From Methyloversatilis discipulorum (GTDB lineage: Bacteria > Pseudomonadota > Gammaproteobacteria > Burkholderiales > Rhodocyclaceae): DNA of 64,000 nucleotides. Position numbers and translations under genes: made by a program. The notes under the pieces are model-generated. The model had not been told where the DNA came from, made no database searches, and saw nothing but the letters and a program-made list of their open reading frames with translations. The DNA lies in NCBI RefSeq assembly GCF_000385375.1, contig NZ_ARVV01000001.1:1426001-1490000 (forward strand). The letters run 5' to 3'. Positions 1 through 8,880 of this stretch are shown piece after piece (positions within the stretch are counted from its first letter, which is position 1; each line of letters begins with the position of its first letter).

Positions 1-32
1 AGACCGGTCATCACGAGCAGTGCGGAAATCAT
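1..32 (-). CDS. rnfB: Electron transport complex subunit RnfB, N-terminal fragment
   Basis: Only the first ten codons lie in the window, running off its left edge. The ATG at 32 overlaps the rnfA stop codon (ATGA), and the peptide begins [10 protein letters not shown], which resembles the hydrophobic N-terminal anchor of RnfB/RsxB. RnfB is the iron-sulfur subunit of the Rnf (Rsx) complex and normally follows rnfA directly. The call rests mainly on position and translational coupling, because too little sequence is visible for a domain match. Confidence 0.6.
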   Translation of the reverse strand, partial: MISALLVMTG

Positions 33-607
33 GAGTCGAGTCCGGCGAAGCCCATGAAGGCCAGGCTCATCAGGCCGGCGGTGATCATGGCGATGGCGTT
101 GCCGCGGAAGGGCGCGGGGATGTCGGCGCCGTCCAGCCGCTCGCGGATGCTGGCGAACAGCACCAGCGCCAGCACGAAGCCGGCGGCCGAGCCGAAGCCG
201 AACAGCAGCGACTGCAGCAGGTTGTGGCGCGCCGCCTGGTTCAGCAGCGGTACGCCCAGCACGGCGCAGTTGGTGGTGATCAGCGGCAGGTAGATGCCCA
301 GCACCTGGTGCAGCAGCGGGCTGGTCTTCTGGATCACCAGTTCGGTCAGCTGCACGATGGCGGCGATGACCACGATGAAGCTCAGCGTCGACAGATAGCC
401 CAGGCCGAAGGGCTTGAGCAGGAAGGTGTCGATCAGATAGCTGGAGCCGCAGGCCAGCGTCAGCACGAACATGGTCGCCAGACCCATGCCGATCGCGGTT
501 TCGAGCTTTTTCGACACGCCCATGAAGGGGCACAGGCCGAGGATGCGCACGAACACCACGTTATTGACCAGCGCGGTGCCAAGCAGGATGAACAGGTAAC
601 TCGTCAT
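29..607 (-). CDS. rnfA: Electron transport complex subunit RnfA/RsxA
   Basis: 192-aa integral inner-membrane subunit of the Rnf/Rsx complex, which couples electron transfer between ferredoxin-type carriers and NAD(H) to ion movement, or reduces SoxR. It begins [19 protein letters not shown] and contains the characteristic segments [19 protein letters not shown] and [17 protein letters not shown], the latter with the conserved Cys. About six hydrophobic segments fill the protein, and the length matches the family. An upstream in-frame extension to 703 is basic and non-homologous, so I start at the ATG at 607. rnfB follows with an ATGA overlap. No promoter is obvious in the 160 bp before the next gene. 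Confidence 0.95.
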   Translation of the reverse strand: MTSYLFILLGTALVNNVVFVRILGLCPFMGVSKKLETAIGMGLATMFVLTLACGSSYLIDTFLLKPFGLGYLSTLSFIVVIAAIVQLTELVIQKTSPLLHQVLGIYLPLITTNCAVLGVPLLNQAARHNLLQSLLFGFGSAAGFVLALVLFASIRERLDGADIPAPFRGNAIAMITAGLMSLAFMGFAGLDS

Positions 608-743
608 GACGGGGCGAGGGTTCGCCGGATGTTTTCCGCAGGCCGCGGCGCAGGATGCACCGCGTAACCGGCGGATTATCCGGCACTGCAGCGCAGCACT
701 CAAGCTGCCGCAGGCGTCGGCGGCCGGTTATGTGCACAGAACC

Positions 744-768
744 GCGGCCGGGGCGGCCGTCCGGCCGC
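744..768 (-). terminator. GC hairpin after the GGDEF-EAL gene
   Basis: A perfect 8-bp inverted repeat (GCGGCCGG / CCGGCCGC, 9-nt loop) lies 3 nt past the stop of the minus-strand sensor gene. No T-tract follows, so it may be a weak or Rho-assisted terminator or an mRNA 3' stabiliser. Confidence 0.3.
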
Positions 769-770
769 GC

Positions 771-3686
771 TCAGACCAGTGCCGGCGCGGCGGCGATGCT
801 GTCCGGCAGCTGTTCCACCGGCAGCGGTCTGCTCAGCAGATAGCCCTGGAAGGCGTCGCAGCCGTGCGCCGACAGGAAGGCCATCTGGGCCTCGGTTTCG
901 ACGCCCTCGGCCACCACGTTGAGCCCGAGATTGCCGGCCAGCGACAGGATGGTGCGCACGATGGCGGCCGAGTGCGGGTCGCTCAGCACCTCGTCGACGA
1001 AGCTCTTGTCTATCTTGAGCTGGTCCAGCGGCAGCTTCTTCAGGTAGGCGAGCGAGGAGTAGCCGGTGCCGAAGTCGTCCAGCGCGAAGCGCACGCCGCG
1101 CTGCTGCAGCGTGCGCATCGTCGCCAGCGTCATGTCGAGGTCGCGGTGCAGCATGCTTTCGGTCAATTCGAGGCGCAGCCGGCGCGGATCGGCGCCGCTG
1201 TCGGCCAGTGCCTGCTCGACCCGCCCGACGAAGCCGGATTCGTGGAACTGCCGCTCGCTCACGTTCACCGCGATCGTCCACTGCGCCCGCAGCGGGTCGT
1301 CGGCCCAGGCGCGCAGCTGGGCACAGGCGGTGTCCAGCACCCACTGGCCGATCGGCAGGATGTGGTTGCTCTGTTCGGCCAGCGGGATGAAGGCCGCCGG
1401 CGACACCATGCCGCGCACCGGGTGTTCCCAGCGCACCAGCGCCTCGACGCCGGTGATGCGCCGCTCGACGTCGGTCACCGGCTGGTAGTGCAGCCGCAGT
1501 TCGCCGCGCTCGAGAGCGCCGCGCAGGTCACGCAGCAGCCTGGCGCGGGCGGTGGTGTTCTCCTGCAGCGCCGGGTCGAAAAAGCTGAGCCGGTTGCGAC
1601 CGCTTTCCTTCGCCTTGTACAGCGCCATATCGGCCTGCTTCAGCAGTTCGTCGGCGCGGTCTTCGGCGCAGTTGAACAGCACGGCGCCAATGCTGGCGGT
1701 GGAGCTGACCATCTGCCCGCCGAGGTCGCATTCGGCCGCCAGTGCTTCGCGCAGCTTGTCGCCGATCTCGCCGACGCGCAGCGAGGCAGTCTGCAGATCG
1801 ATGCCCAGATTGCCCAGGATGACGACGAACTCGTCGCCGCCCAGTCTCGCCACGGTGTCGGTGTCGCGCACACAGCTGCGCAGTCGCGCCGACATCTGCT
1901 GCAGCAGCGCGTCACCCTGGGCGTGGCCCAGCGTGTCGTTGATTTCCTTGAAGTTGTCCAGATCCATCAGCAGCAGCGCGCCGTGCTGCCCGTCGCGCAC
2001 GGCACCGGCGATGGCCTGGTCGAGCCGGCTGTTCATCAGACGGCGGTTGGGCAGGCCGGTCAGTTCGTCGTGAAAGGCCAGCCGTTGCGCCTCCTGCTCG
2101 GCCTTCTTGCGCGTCGTGATGTCGGCGCGTATCGCGATGTAGCGCTGCGGCACGCCATCGGCGTCGACCAGCGGCACGATGGTGGTGTGCACCCAGTACA
2201 GCGAGCCGTCCTTGGCCCGGTTGCAGATGTCGCCGTGCCACACCAGCCCTCTTGAAATGGTCTTCCACATGTCGGCGAAGAACCCGGGCGCGTGCGTGCC
2301 CGAGTTGACGACGCGGTGACTGCGGCCGACCAGTTCTTCACGCGCGTACTGCGAAATCTCGCAGAACTTGTCGTTCACGCGGGTGATGACGCCGCGAGCA
2401 TCGGTTTCCGCGACGATGGCGTGCGCGTCCAGCGCCGCCTTCAGCTCGCCAACCTCGCGCAGCGAGTCGAGCACGCGGCGCTGCGCACGCTCGCGCTCGG
2501 TGGTGTCGTTGAGGATCAGCACCACGCTGTCGATGCCGCCGTCGGCGCTGCGTTCCGGCACCAAGGTCGATGACAGGTGGACGGCGTTGCCGTCGTTTCC
2601 CGTGAAATGGCAGTCGAACTCCACGCGCCGCCCCTGCAGGGCCTCGGCCAGCCGTGGCCGCATCTGTCCGGCCAGCTGCGGCGGCATCACCTCGTCCACC
2701 GTGCGGCCGACGATGTCGCTGGCGGTCCGGCCCAGGTGCAGCTCGTGCATCGGGTTCACGTAGCGGAAACGCAGGTCGCGGTCGATGCGCGCGATGTCGG
2801 CCGGCACGTTGGACAGTATCGTGTCCAGCTCGCGCTCGCGCTCGCGCAGCGACTGTTCCGAGCGCTGCAGCAGTTCGTAGGGCTCGCGCAGGCCGATGAC
2901 GAAGGTCGCGCGATAGACGAAGGCGTAGGCGGCAATCTTGTACAGATGGCCGAACATGTTCATGAAATCCGACGCCGTCGTGTAATTGGTGAACGCCAGT
3001 TCGCCGATGCCCATCACGAAACAGGCGCAGGCAAGGTAGCGGGTGCGCTGGTCGGGCGTGACCCGGTTCTGCCAGAACAGCCAGCCGGCCACCGCCAGAT
3101 TGCCGATGCACAGCACGTACTCGAAGCCAGCCTTGAACGCCGTCACGCCGACGCCGGGCACGAAAGTCATCGGAAAGAGGTCGAGAAACCAGGTGCCAGC
3201 GACGAACAGCGCACCGGTGCCAAGCAGGCCGAGTGTCAGCCAGCTGCCACGTGACCCGGGCAGCGCGATGCGTGCCGCCACCAGCGCGACAGTCAGCAGT
3301 TCGAACGAGCGGCCGGCCAGCCAGAAGAAGATGGCTTTCGCGGTGCTGCTCTCGGTCAGCAGGGCCGGCATGCCGGCGTAACTCAGTGCGTGGATCAGGT
3401 CGCTGCCGGCAACCACCGAAAAACCGAAGATGAGCGTGTTGGAGGCGTAGTCGCCGGACTGGTCGAAACGGTGCCAGGCCATGATGACGACCAGCGCCGA
3501 CACCACGACCGAGAAGGTTTCGAGCAGAAGATGAAAGGCTAGCATCGCGCCATGCCGGCCCTCGAACAGCGGAATCGGCGGCAGCAGCGCCGCAACCAAC
3601 ATCAGCAGCAGGGCGATCAGGCAGACGACAGCCGGCGAACGCAGGCCGGCGGCACCGTCGACGGGTTCGGCATTTCGTGTGGGCAT
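771..3686 (-). CDS. MASE3-type membrane sensor with PAS, GGDEF and EAL domains
   Basis: 971-aa inner-membrane protein predicted to make and/or degrade cyclic di-GMP. Residues about 18-270 form seven to eight hydrophobic segments resembling a MASE3 sensor. A short coiled linker follows near 275-290, then two PAS domains (about 288-405 and 415-540, the second ending in a PAC-like ITTRKKAEQEAQ). The GGDEF domain has an intact RLGGDEFVV near residue 615. The EAL domain has intact EALVRWEHP near 747 and DDFGTGYSSL. Both catalytic signatures are complete, so the protein could be bifunctional; which activity dominates cannot be read from sequence. It stands alone, separated from rnfA by about 160 bp. 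Confidence 0.93.
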   Translation of the reverse strand: MPTRNAEPVDGAAGLRSPAVVCLIALLLMLVAALLPPIPLFEGRHGAMLAFHLLLETFSVVVSALVVIMAWHRFDQSGDYASNTLIFGFSVVAGSDLIHALSYAGMPALLTESSTAKAIFFWLAGRSFELLTVALVAARIALPGSRGSWLTLGLLGTGALFVAGTWFLDLFPMTFVPGVGVTAFKAGFEYVLCIGNLAVAGWLFWQNRVTPDQRTRYLACACFVMGIGELAFTNYTTASDFMNMFGHLYKIAAYAFVYRATFVIGLREPYELLQRSEQSLRERERELDTILSNVPADIARIDRDLRFRYVNPMHELHLGRTASDIVGRTVDEVMPPQLAGQMRPRLAEALQGRRVEFDCHFTGNDGNAVHLSSTLVPERSADGGIDSVVLILNDTTERERAQRRVLDSLREVGELKAALDAHAIVAETDARGVITRVNDKFCEISQYAREELVGRSHRVVNSGTHAPGFFADMWKTISRGLVWHGDICNRAKDGSLYWVHTTIVPLVDADGVPQRYIAIRADITTRKKAEQEAQRLAFHDELTGLPNRRLMNSRLDQAIAGAVRDGQHGALLLMDLDNFKEINDTLGHAQGDALLQQMSARLRSCVRDTDTVARLGGDEFVVILGNLGIDLQTASLRVGEIGDKLREALAAECDLGGQMVSSTASIGAVLFNCAEDRADELLKQADMALYKAKESGRNRLSFFDPALQENTTARARLLRDLRGALERGELRLHYQPVTDVERRITGVEALVRWEHPVRGMVSPAAFIPLAEQSNHILPIGQWVLDTACAQLRAWADDPLRAQWTIAVNVSERQFHESGFVGRVEQALADSGADPRRLRLELTESMLHRDLDMTLATMRTLQQRGVRFALDDFGTGYSSLAYLKKLPLDQLKIDKSFVDEVLSDPHSAAIVRTILSLAGNLGLNVVAEGVETEAQMAFLSAHGCDAFQGYLLSRPLPVEQLPDSIAAAPALV

Positions 3687-3797
3687 GTCGGTGACCGGGC
3701 CGGCTTCGCGTTGATCCAGGGTAAACGGCCGCCGCAGGCGGGGCCTTAAGCACGGATCGCACGCTATTGCTTATGTTGCAGCCGGTCAAGCTGCCCG

Positions 3798-3829
3798 GCC
3801 ACCCCGGCAGATCATGCTGGCGGGGTGGC
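3798..3829 (-). terminator. Hairpin downstream of the TonB receptor gene
   Basis: Arms GCCACCCCGGCAG and CTGGCGGGGTGGC form a 13-bp stem with one mismatch around a 6-nt loop, 20 bp past the receptor stop codon. It has no T-run, so it is terminator-like only by position. Confidence 0.35.
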
Positions 3830-3849
3830 AGTCGAACGGGGGGCGAGCC

Positions 3850-6033
3850 TTAGAAATCGACCGTGGCGCTGAGCATGGCGGTACGCGGCGCGCCCTGCAC
3901 CAGATAGCTGGAGCCGGGGTAGCCGCCGGCCGCCGCCCAGTAGGCGCGGTCGCTCACGTTGTCGACGCGGGCGCGGAAGGTGACGTCCTTGCCGGCGACT
4001 CGCGTGATGTAGCGCGCGCCGAGGTCGAAGCGCGTCCAGCTCGGGATGGACGCGGCGTTTTGCGCATCGAAGTACTGTGACGCGGTGTAGATGGTGCGTG
4101 CGTCCAGGCTCAGGCCGCGCAGCAGCGGCACATCCCACTCGACACCGAAAGTGTATTGGGCGGACGGTACGCCGATCGCACGGTTGCCGTCGTTGCTGCC
4201 GCCGGCCGTGCGCTCCAGTTCGGCGTCGATCCAGGTGGCGCCACCGAGCAGGCGCAGGCCCTGCAGCGGTTCGCCGTACAGCGTCAGCTCAATGCCGGTG
4301 TTCTGCTGCTCGCCGCTGGCGCGGAACACGTTGTCGGCGCCGACGAAAGCACTCGGCAACTCGATCGAGAACACCGCCAGACCGGCGCCGAAGCGCTTGT
4401 CCTCGTACTTCACGCCGGCTTCCGTCTGCTTCGACACGAAGGGCGACAGGCGCTCGTTGGCATTGACCGCGGTGTTCGGCGCGGTGCCGCCACGGGTCAG
4501 TGCCTCGGCGTAGTTGGCGTACAACGACATTTCCTGCGTGAGCTTATATACCGCACCGACCGCCGGTGTGAGCTTGGTCTTGTCATAGGAGGTGCCGAAT
4601 ACCGCGTAGTCGTTGTAGGGAACGTCGATGATCTTCTGCAGCCGCGCGCCGAGTGTGAGCAGCAGTCGGTCGTTGGCAAAGGCCATCGTGTCGGCGAGGG
4701 CCAGACTGAAGCTGCGGGTCTTCTGCTGTGTCTGCGGCGAGTTCAGCTCGGGATTGGCGGCACCGCCCGGTCGTGCAACCGGTTGCGGGTCGTAGAGGTT
4801 ATCGACGAAGGCGGCGCCGAACTCGTTCTCGTTCTTCTCGGTGCGCCAGTGGCCGGCTATCGACGCCGTCAGGCGGTGCTGGACCGCTCCTGTCGTCACC
4901 TGGGTACGGATACCGGCCTCGCCCGTTACCACCGTCTCGTCGCGATAGTTGTCGAAGCGGCTGGAGTTGATCGTGCCGTTCGAGTCCAGGAAGTGGAAGG
5001 GCAGTGAGTTGCGTTCCTTGCCACGGCGCGCGCCCACCGCCACCCAGGTGGTGGTGACGTCGCTCAGATCGAACTCTGCACGCACCGTGCCGAACACGGT
5101 CTGGTCGCCGGAGTAGATCCACGGCTGCGAATAGTTCGACGACGCGCTCGGCGGACGCGGGACGAATGTGAGACCGCCGCCGCGCAAGAGGCTTGGACGG
5201 CCCTCGATCAGGTTCTGGTCCTGCATGCCGACGTCCGCCGACAGCCGGAAGTCGCGGCCGCGGTAATCCGCGCCCAGCGAGAACATTTCGAAGTCCTTGC
5301 GTTCGTTGTCGATGCCGGTGCCGCCGACGCGTCGGGCTGCGTTCACGCGCAGGCCCAGTTCCTTGTTTTCGCCGAAGCGGCGCGCCACATCGGCTGCGAG
5401 GTAGTCCTGACCGCCGGTCTGCAGACCGTAGGTCAGGCGTGTCAGGTCCTCGTTCGGTGCGCGCTTGGGCACCAGATTGATCGAGCCGCCGATGCCGCTG
5501 CCTGCTGTGCCGCCCGGTGCGGCGCCGTTGACGAAGGTGTTGGCGCCGCGCAGCACCTCGACGCGTTCGAGGAACTCGGTTGCCACGTACTGCCGTGGCA
5601 GCACGCCATACAGGCCGTTGTAGGCCATGTCGTCGGAGAACAGCGGGAAGCCGCGGATGACGTACAGCTCCTGGAAGTTGCCGAAGCCGCGCGAAATGCG
5701 CACGGTCGGGTCATTGCGCAGCACTTCGGCGACGCCCGAGGCCTGCTGGTCCTCGATCAGCTGACTCGTATAGGCGGTAGTGCTGAACGGGGTGTCCAGC
5801 GTGCTCTGGTTGCCGAGTATGCCGATACGCGCCCCCTTCGCCACCTGTCCGCCGGCGAAGGCGGGCGGCAGGCCGGCGGCCGACGCGTCGGCGCTGGCTT
5901 CGACCACCACCGGTGCGAGCGTGATCGGCGCCGACGGATCTTCGGTCTGCTGGGCGTGAGCAACGGTGCTGGCGAGCGCCGCCATGATGGCGAGCGCAAG
6001 GGGAGGGCGCGGGAAAGAAGGGGCGTTCTTCAT
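3850..6033 (-). CDS. TonB-dependent siderophore-type receptor
   Basis: 727-aa outer-membrane beta-barrel receptor of the FhuA/FpvA-like class that imports ferric siderophores using TonB energy. A signal peptide ends at about residue 27 (ALASTVAHA). The plug contains IRGFPLFSDDMAYNGLYG and a VEVLRGANTFVNG segment typical of the family, followed by a GGSINLVPKRA strand. The C-terminus ends in an aromatic (LSATVDF), as expected for barrel assembly. An in-frame extension to 6306 runs through the divergent promoter and gene, so the ATG at 6033 was chosen. It is divergent from a PepSY transmembrane protein, a common pairing in iron-uptake loci. The ligand cannot be told from sequence. Confidence 0.93.
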   Translation of the reverse strand: MKNAPSFPRPPLALAIMAALASTVAHAQQTEDPSAPITLAPVVVEASADASAAGLPPAFAGGQVAKGARIGILGNQSTLDTPFSTTAYTSQLIEDQQASGVAEVLRNDPTVRISRGFGNFQELYVIRGFPLFSDDMAYNGLYGVLPRQYVATEFLERVEVLRGANTFVNGAAPGGTAGSGIGGSINLVPKRAPNEDLTRLTYGLQTGGQDYLAADVARRFGENKELGLRVNAARRVGGTGIDNERKDFEMFSLGADYRGRDFRLSADVGMQDQNLIEGRPSLLRGGGLTFVPRPPSASSNYSQPWIYSGDQTVFGTVRAEFDLSDVTTTWVAVGARRGKERNSLPFHFLDSNGTINSSRFDNYRDETVVTGEAGIRTQVTTGAVQHRLTASIAGHWRTEKNENEFGAAFVDNLYDPQPVARPGGAANPELNSPQTQQKTRSFSLALADTMAFANDRLLLTLGARLQKIIDVPYNDYAVFGTSYDKTKLTPAVGAVYKLTQEMSLYANYAEALTRGGTAPNTAVNANERLSPFVSKQTEAGVKYEDKRFGAGLAVFSIELPSAFVGADNVFRASGEQQNTGIELTLYGEPLQGLRLLGGATWIDAELERTAGGSNDGNRAIGVPSAQYTFGVEWDVPLLRGLSLDARTIYTASQYFDAQNAASIPSWTRFDLGARYITRVAGKDVTFRARVDNVSDRAYWAAAGGYPGSSYLVQGAPRTAMLSATVDF

Positions 6034-6060
6034 TGCAGGGGAGGGCACGGGGGTGAGGTA

Positions 6061-6093
6061 GAATCGTGAGTAACGAATCGTATTACGAATCGT
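6061..6093. promoter_or_regulatory. Triple GAATCGT repeat in divergent receptor/PepSY promoter
   Basis: GAATCGT occurs at 6061-6067, 6075-6081 and 6087-6093. The last two lie inside two adjacent 9-bp near-palindromes (ACGAATCGT at 6073-6081 and 6085-6093), so 6073-6093 has dyad symmetry with three mismatches. It is 28-60 bp upstream of the receptor start and 90-120 bp upstream of the PepSY start, in an otherwise AT-rich stretch. It is a candidate operator for an iron-responsive or other repressor; it does not closely match the classical Fur hexamer array. Confidence 0.5.
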
Positions 6094-6181
6094 TCTTGTT
6101 TTTGTATTGTTTGCGACTTTTTGCACACCGTCGCGGCGTGCTGTCGTATCCCTGCTACCCCGAGTCCGGCCCCGTCCATCG

Positions 6182-7387
6182 ATGAAATCCGCTACGCCCG
6201 ACACCGCCACGGCTTCCTGTACGTCCGCCGTACGCCCCCGCGCCACCTCGCTGCAGCGATGGGTGTGGGTGCACAAATGGTCCAGTCTGGTGTGCACGCT
6301 GTTCATGCTGCTGCTGTGTCTGACCGGTCTGCCGCTGGTTTTCTATCATGAGATCGACCACGCTCTCGGCAAGCACATCGAGGCGCCGGAAATGGCTGTC
6401 GGCACCGCGCATCTGCCGGTCGACCGCATCGTCGAGTCGGCGCGCCTCCACCATCCCGATCTGGTGCCGCTCTACCTGTTCAAGGAAGAGGACGAGCCGG
6501 ACATGTGGGTGGTCAAGATGGACACCCGGCCCGACACCGACGAGACGCAGGCGAAGTTTTCGGTGGTCGACGCGCGCACCGGCGACGTCCTTGGCGAGCC
6601 CCGTTTCGACGAAGGTTTCATGCACCTGATGTACCGGCTGCATGTCGATCTGTTCGCCGGTCTGGCCGGCCGGCTGTTCCTCGGCTTCATGGGCCTGTTG
6701 CTGGTGGTCGCGCTGGTCAGTGGCGTCGTGCTGTACGCCCCTTTCATGCGCAAGCTTGATTTCGGCGAGGTGCGTCGCAGCCGCTCGACCAAGCTGTGGT
6801 GGCTGGACATGCACAACATGCTGGGCATCGTCACCGTCACCTGGGCGCTGGTCGTGGGTGGAACCGGCGTCATCAACACCTGGGCAGACCTGATCCTGAA
6901 GGCCTGGCAGGCGGAACAGGTTGCCGCGCTGAAGACCGCCGGAGCCGGTGCCGCGCAGGGCGGCAGCGCGGCGCCGCTGCAGTCGCTGGTCGACGCTGCA
7001 CTGGCCGCCGAGCCGGGCATGGCCGTTGCCACCGTCGCCTTTCCCGGCACGCTGCTATCGACGCCGTCGCACTACGCCGTCTTCCTGCACGGCGACACGC
7101 CGCTCACTGCCAAGCTGTTGAAGGCCACGCTGGTGGACCCGGTCAGTGCGGCGGTGATCGAAACGAAACCGCGCCCCTGGTACGCCACCGCGCTGCTGCT
7201 GTCGCAGCCGCTGCACTTCGGCGACTACGGCGGCCTGCCGCTCAAAATCCTGTGGGCGCTGCTCGACCTGGTCACCCTCGTCGTGCTGTGGAGCGGGCTC
7301 GTGCTGTGGTGGCGCAAGCACAGGCATGCCGCTGCGGCTCCCGTCAGCGTCGGGCATGGCACGACCACCGCGCGAGGTGGCGCATGA
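6182..7387 (+). CDS. PepSY-associated transmembrane protein (PiuB-like)
   Basis: 401-aa inner-membrane protein of the PepSY_TM family, found beside TonB receptors and thought to help release or reduce imported iron chelates; the exact reaction is unsettled. Four long hydrophobic segments are visible: near the N-terminus after LQRWVWVHKWSSL, near residues 170-195 (FLGFMGLLLVVALVSGVVLY), near 220-240, and at the C-terminus (ALLDLVTLVVLWSGLVLWW). Conserved family features include the early H-K-W and a later WWLDMHNMLG. Start chosen at ATG 6182; a TTG at 6107 would add a basic tail inside the regulatory region. Overlaps the next gene by ATGA. Confidence 0.88.
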   Translation: MKSATPDTATASCTSAVRPRATSLQRWVWVHKWSSLVCTLFMLLLCLTGLPLVFYHEIDHALGKHIEAPEMAVGTAHLPVDRIVESARLHHPDLVPLYLFKEEDEPDMWVVKMDTRPDTDETQAKFSVVDARTGDVLGEPRFDEGFMHLMYRLHVDLFAGLAGRLFLGFMGLLLVVALVSGVVLYAPFMRKLDFGEVRRSRSTKLWWLDMHNMLGIVTVTWALVVGGTGVINTWADLILKAWQAEQVAALKTAGAGAAQGGSAAPLQSLVDAALAAEPGMAVATVAFPGTLLSTPSHYAVFLHGDTPLTAKLLKATLVDPVSAAVIETKPRPWYATALLLSQPLHFGDYGGLPLKILWALLDLVTLVVLWSGLVLWWRKHRHAAAAPVSVGHGTTTARGGA

Positions 7388-7560
7388 AGGGCGCGAAATC
7401 GAATGTCGCCATCTTCCGCTGGCCGCTGCTGATCGCCGTACTCACCGCCGCCGGCCTGCTGTCGGCCCTGGTCGGCGACGAAGCCTGGGACGCCTTGTCG
7501 TGGGCGCTGCTCGCGGTGCCGGTGGGGCTGTGCGGGTATTTCAGTTTCGCCAGGCGATGA
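7384..7560 (+). CDS. Small two-helix membrane protein in PepSY operon
   Basis: 58-aa protein (begins MKGAKSNVAIFRWPLL) with two hydrophobic segments split by a short GDEAWDALSW loop and a basic tail. Its ATG overlaps the PepSY stop codon (ATGA), which implies translational coupling. Small proteins of this shape, with a Trp-Asp-x-Leu-Ser-Trp loop, often follow PepSY genes in siderophore loci (recalled, not searched). Function unknown; an accessory subunit of the PepSY protein is a reasonable inference. Confidence 0.75.
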   Translation: MKGAKSNVAIFRWPLLIAVLTAAGLLSALVGDEAWDALSWALLAVPVGLCGYFSFARR

Positions 7561-7622
7561 GCTGACGGCGTTGCGGGGGATGGCGGCGGATGCGGCGCCT
7601 CACTCGTCTATACGGCGCACTG

Positions 7623-7886
7623 TCAGCGTGAGGCCCTGCGTCTCGCAGTACGCACCAGATTGACTAAGGCGATCAGCAGGCAACCCAGCGCCGGCAGGCA
7701 CCACACGAAGGCCGCGTCGGTGTGCACTGTCTGCGTCGCCGCGTCGTAGTGGCGGCCAAGTTCATTGAAGTCGATCCTGAGGTAACGCGAGTACCAGAGC
7801 CAGAAGAACGGCAGCGATGCCACGAGCGGCAGAACGACCCCGGGGGAGGGAATCCGCCTCGACAGCGGTCGGTACTTACGCGTCAT
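7623..7886 (-). CDS. Hypothetical small membrane protein
   Basis: 87-aa protein with two hydrophobic segments (about residues 17-33, ending in FFWLWYSRY, and 60-78, FVWCLPALGCLLIALVNLV) joined by a polar loop and ending in basic residues, consistent with an inner-membrane protein with both ends in the cytoplasm. No family recognised. It lies convergent to the PepSY operon. Start is the ATG at 7886; a weak purine-rich stretch precedes it. The hydrophobic pattern and clean reading frame support it, but it could be lineage-specific. Confidence 0.55.
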   Translation of the reverse strand: MTRKYRPLSRRIPSPGVVLPLVASLPFFWLWYSRYLRIDFNELGRHYDAATQTVHTDAAFVWCLPALGCLLIALVNLVRTARRRASR

Positions 7887-8187
7887 GCTTGATCCGAGCG
7901 GTGCATCGATAAGATGTGCGTGGCCGTGCTCATTCCTGGCGCAGTTCGGATCGCATCAGCGACCTCGGGCAGGCCGCACGGCAGGACATCTTATCGGTCC
8001 TGTCAGATGCGATCTGTATTGCGTCGGCCGAGCGCTTCGCCTTCGGGGTGTCGGACATTTACGAGATTGGTCCGCGGGGGGGGGCGATTCAACCCCATGA
8101 TTGTTGACGCAAACAACGATGACGGTTGCGCCCAAGTGGAACCTCGGGCGCAATCGTTTGGAACGCCACTTCGGCGCGGGGGCTGGC
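7887..8187. other. Intergenic stretch, no gene seen
   Basis: No convincing coding region. It holds a run of nine G near 8075 and an 8-bp inverted repeat (TTGCGCCC / GGGCGCAA, 8126-8153) that could end transcription of the minus-strand PEP-CTERM gene, though no T-run follows. Base composition is lighter in GC than the surroundings. Confidence 0.4.
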
Positions 8188-8880
8188 TCAGATGTCCTGC
8201 CGCGGACCTCTGCGGGCGGAGAGCAGCGACAACACGCCAAGTCCGATCATGAACATTGCGTATGTCGACGGTTCGGGTACCGGCGCTAAAGCGAGCGAAA
8301 AACGGACTTCAGCTTGCCCTGTGCTGAAAATGATGGCGCCGGGATCGGGAATCCCTGCATGAAGGTTGAGCGGCATCAGAGAAAGGTAAGAGAAGGATCC
8401 ATGATCAAAACTAGCGGCATAACTGTAATAGCCCGTACGCAACGCGTCGGTCGCGTAAGTGACCGTCTTGTTCATCGAACCGAAGATCATCCCCGCCGGT
8501 GCGCCAAGCCCATCAATCAGTACTTCGCCTGTCAGGGTCGGGGACGTCCAGGCACCGGCTTCGACGAAAGGCAGGTTTCCGACAAATACCGATACTTCCC
8601 CGGTGAATCTGAAACCTTCGTTCGCAAAAACACTGAAGCTGACCAAGCCGAACTCTTGATTGGAGCCCGAACTGTCGGCGACAAAATCGGGAGGGATGTT
8701 CCAACCGAATTCAATGTGATCTTCGTCCGAGAAGGTGAAATCGAGACCATTGCCCAGCGCGACATCTGAGTAGGCGAGAGTGAATTTCTCAAAGCTCACC
8801 GTTTGCCACGCCGCGACAGCATTGGGAGTTGAGGAGAGGGCCAGAGAAAAGAGAAGAGCAGCTGATGCGCGAATTTTCAT
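8188..8880 (-). CDS. PEP-CTERM sorting domain protein
   Basis: 230-aa exported protein. A signal peptide (about residues 1-25, ending NAVAA) leads a beta-rich, low-cysteine body, and the C-terminus carries the tripartite exosortase signal: VPEPSTYAMFMIGLG, a hydrophobic helix, and a basic tail. Such proteins are cut and anchored by an exosortase (XrtA/EpsH type) and often belong to exopolysaccharide-linked surface material. The body has no recognised domain. ATG at 8880, preceded by GAAGG. Codon use and base composition are clearly less GC-rich than flanking genes, which suggests acquisition. No exosortase gene is in this window. Confidence 0.85.
   Translation of the reverse strand: MKIRASAALLFSLALSSTPNAVAAWQTVSFEKFTLAYSDVALGNGLDFTFSDEDHIEFGWNIPPDFVADSSGSNQEFGLVSFSVFANEGFRFTGEVSVFVGNLPFVEAGAWTSPTLTGEVLIDGLGAPAGMIFGSMNKTVTYATDALRTGYYSYAASFDHGSFSYLSLMPLNLHAGIPDPGAIIFSTGQAEVRFSLALAPVPEPSTYAMFMIGLGVLSLLSARRGPRQDI

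Noticed and set aside
8070-8085. Phase-variable poly-G tract
   Set aside because: The nine-G run lies in a non-coding gap with no gene start near enough to be switched by slippage.
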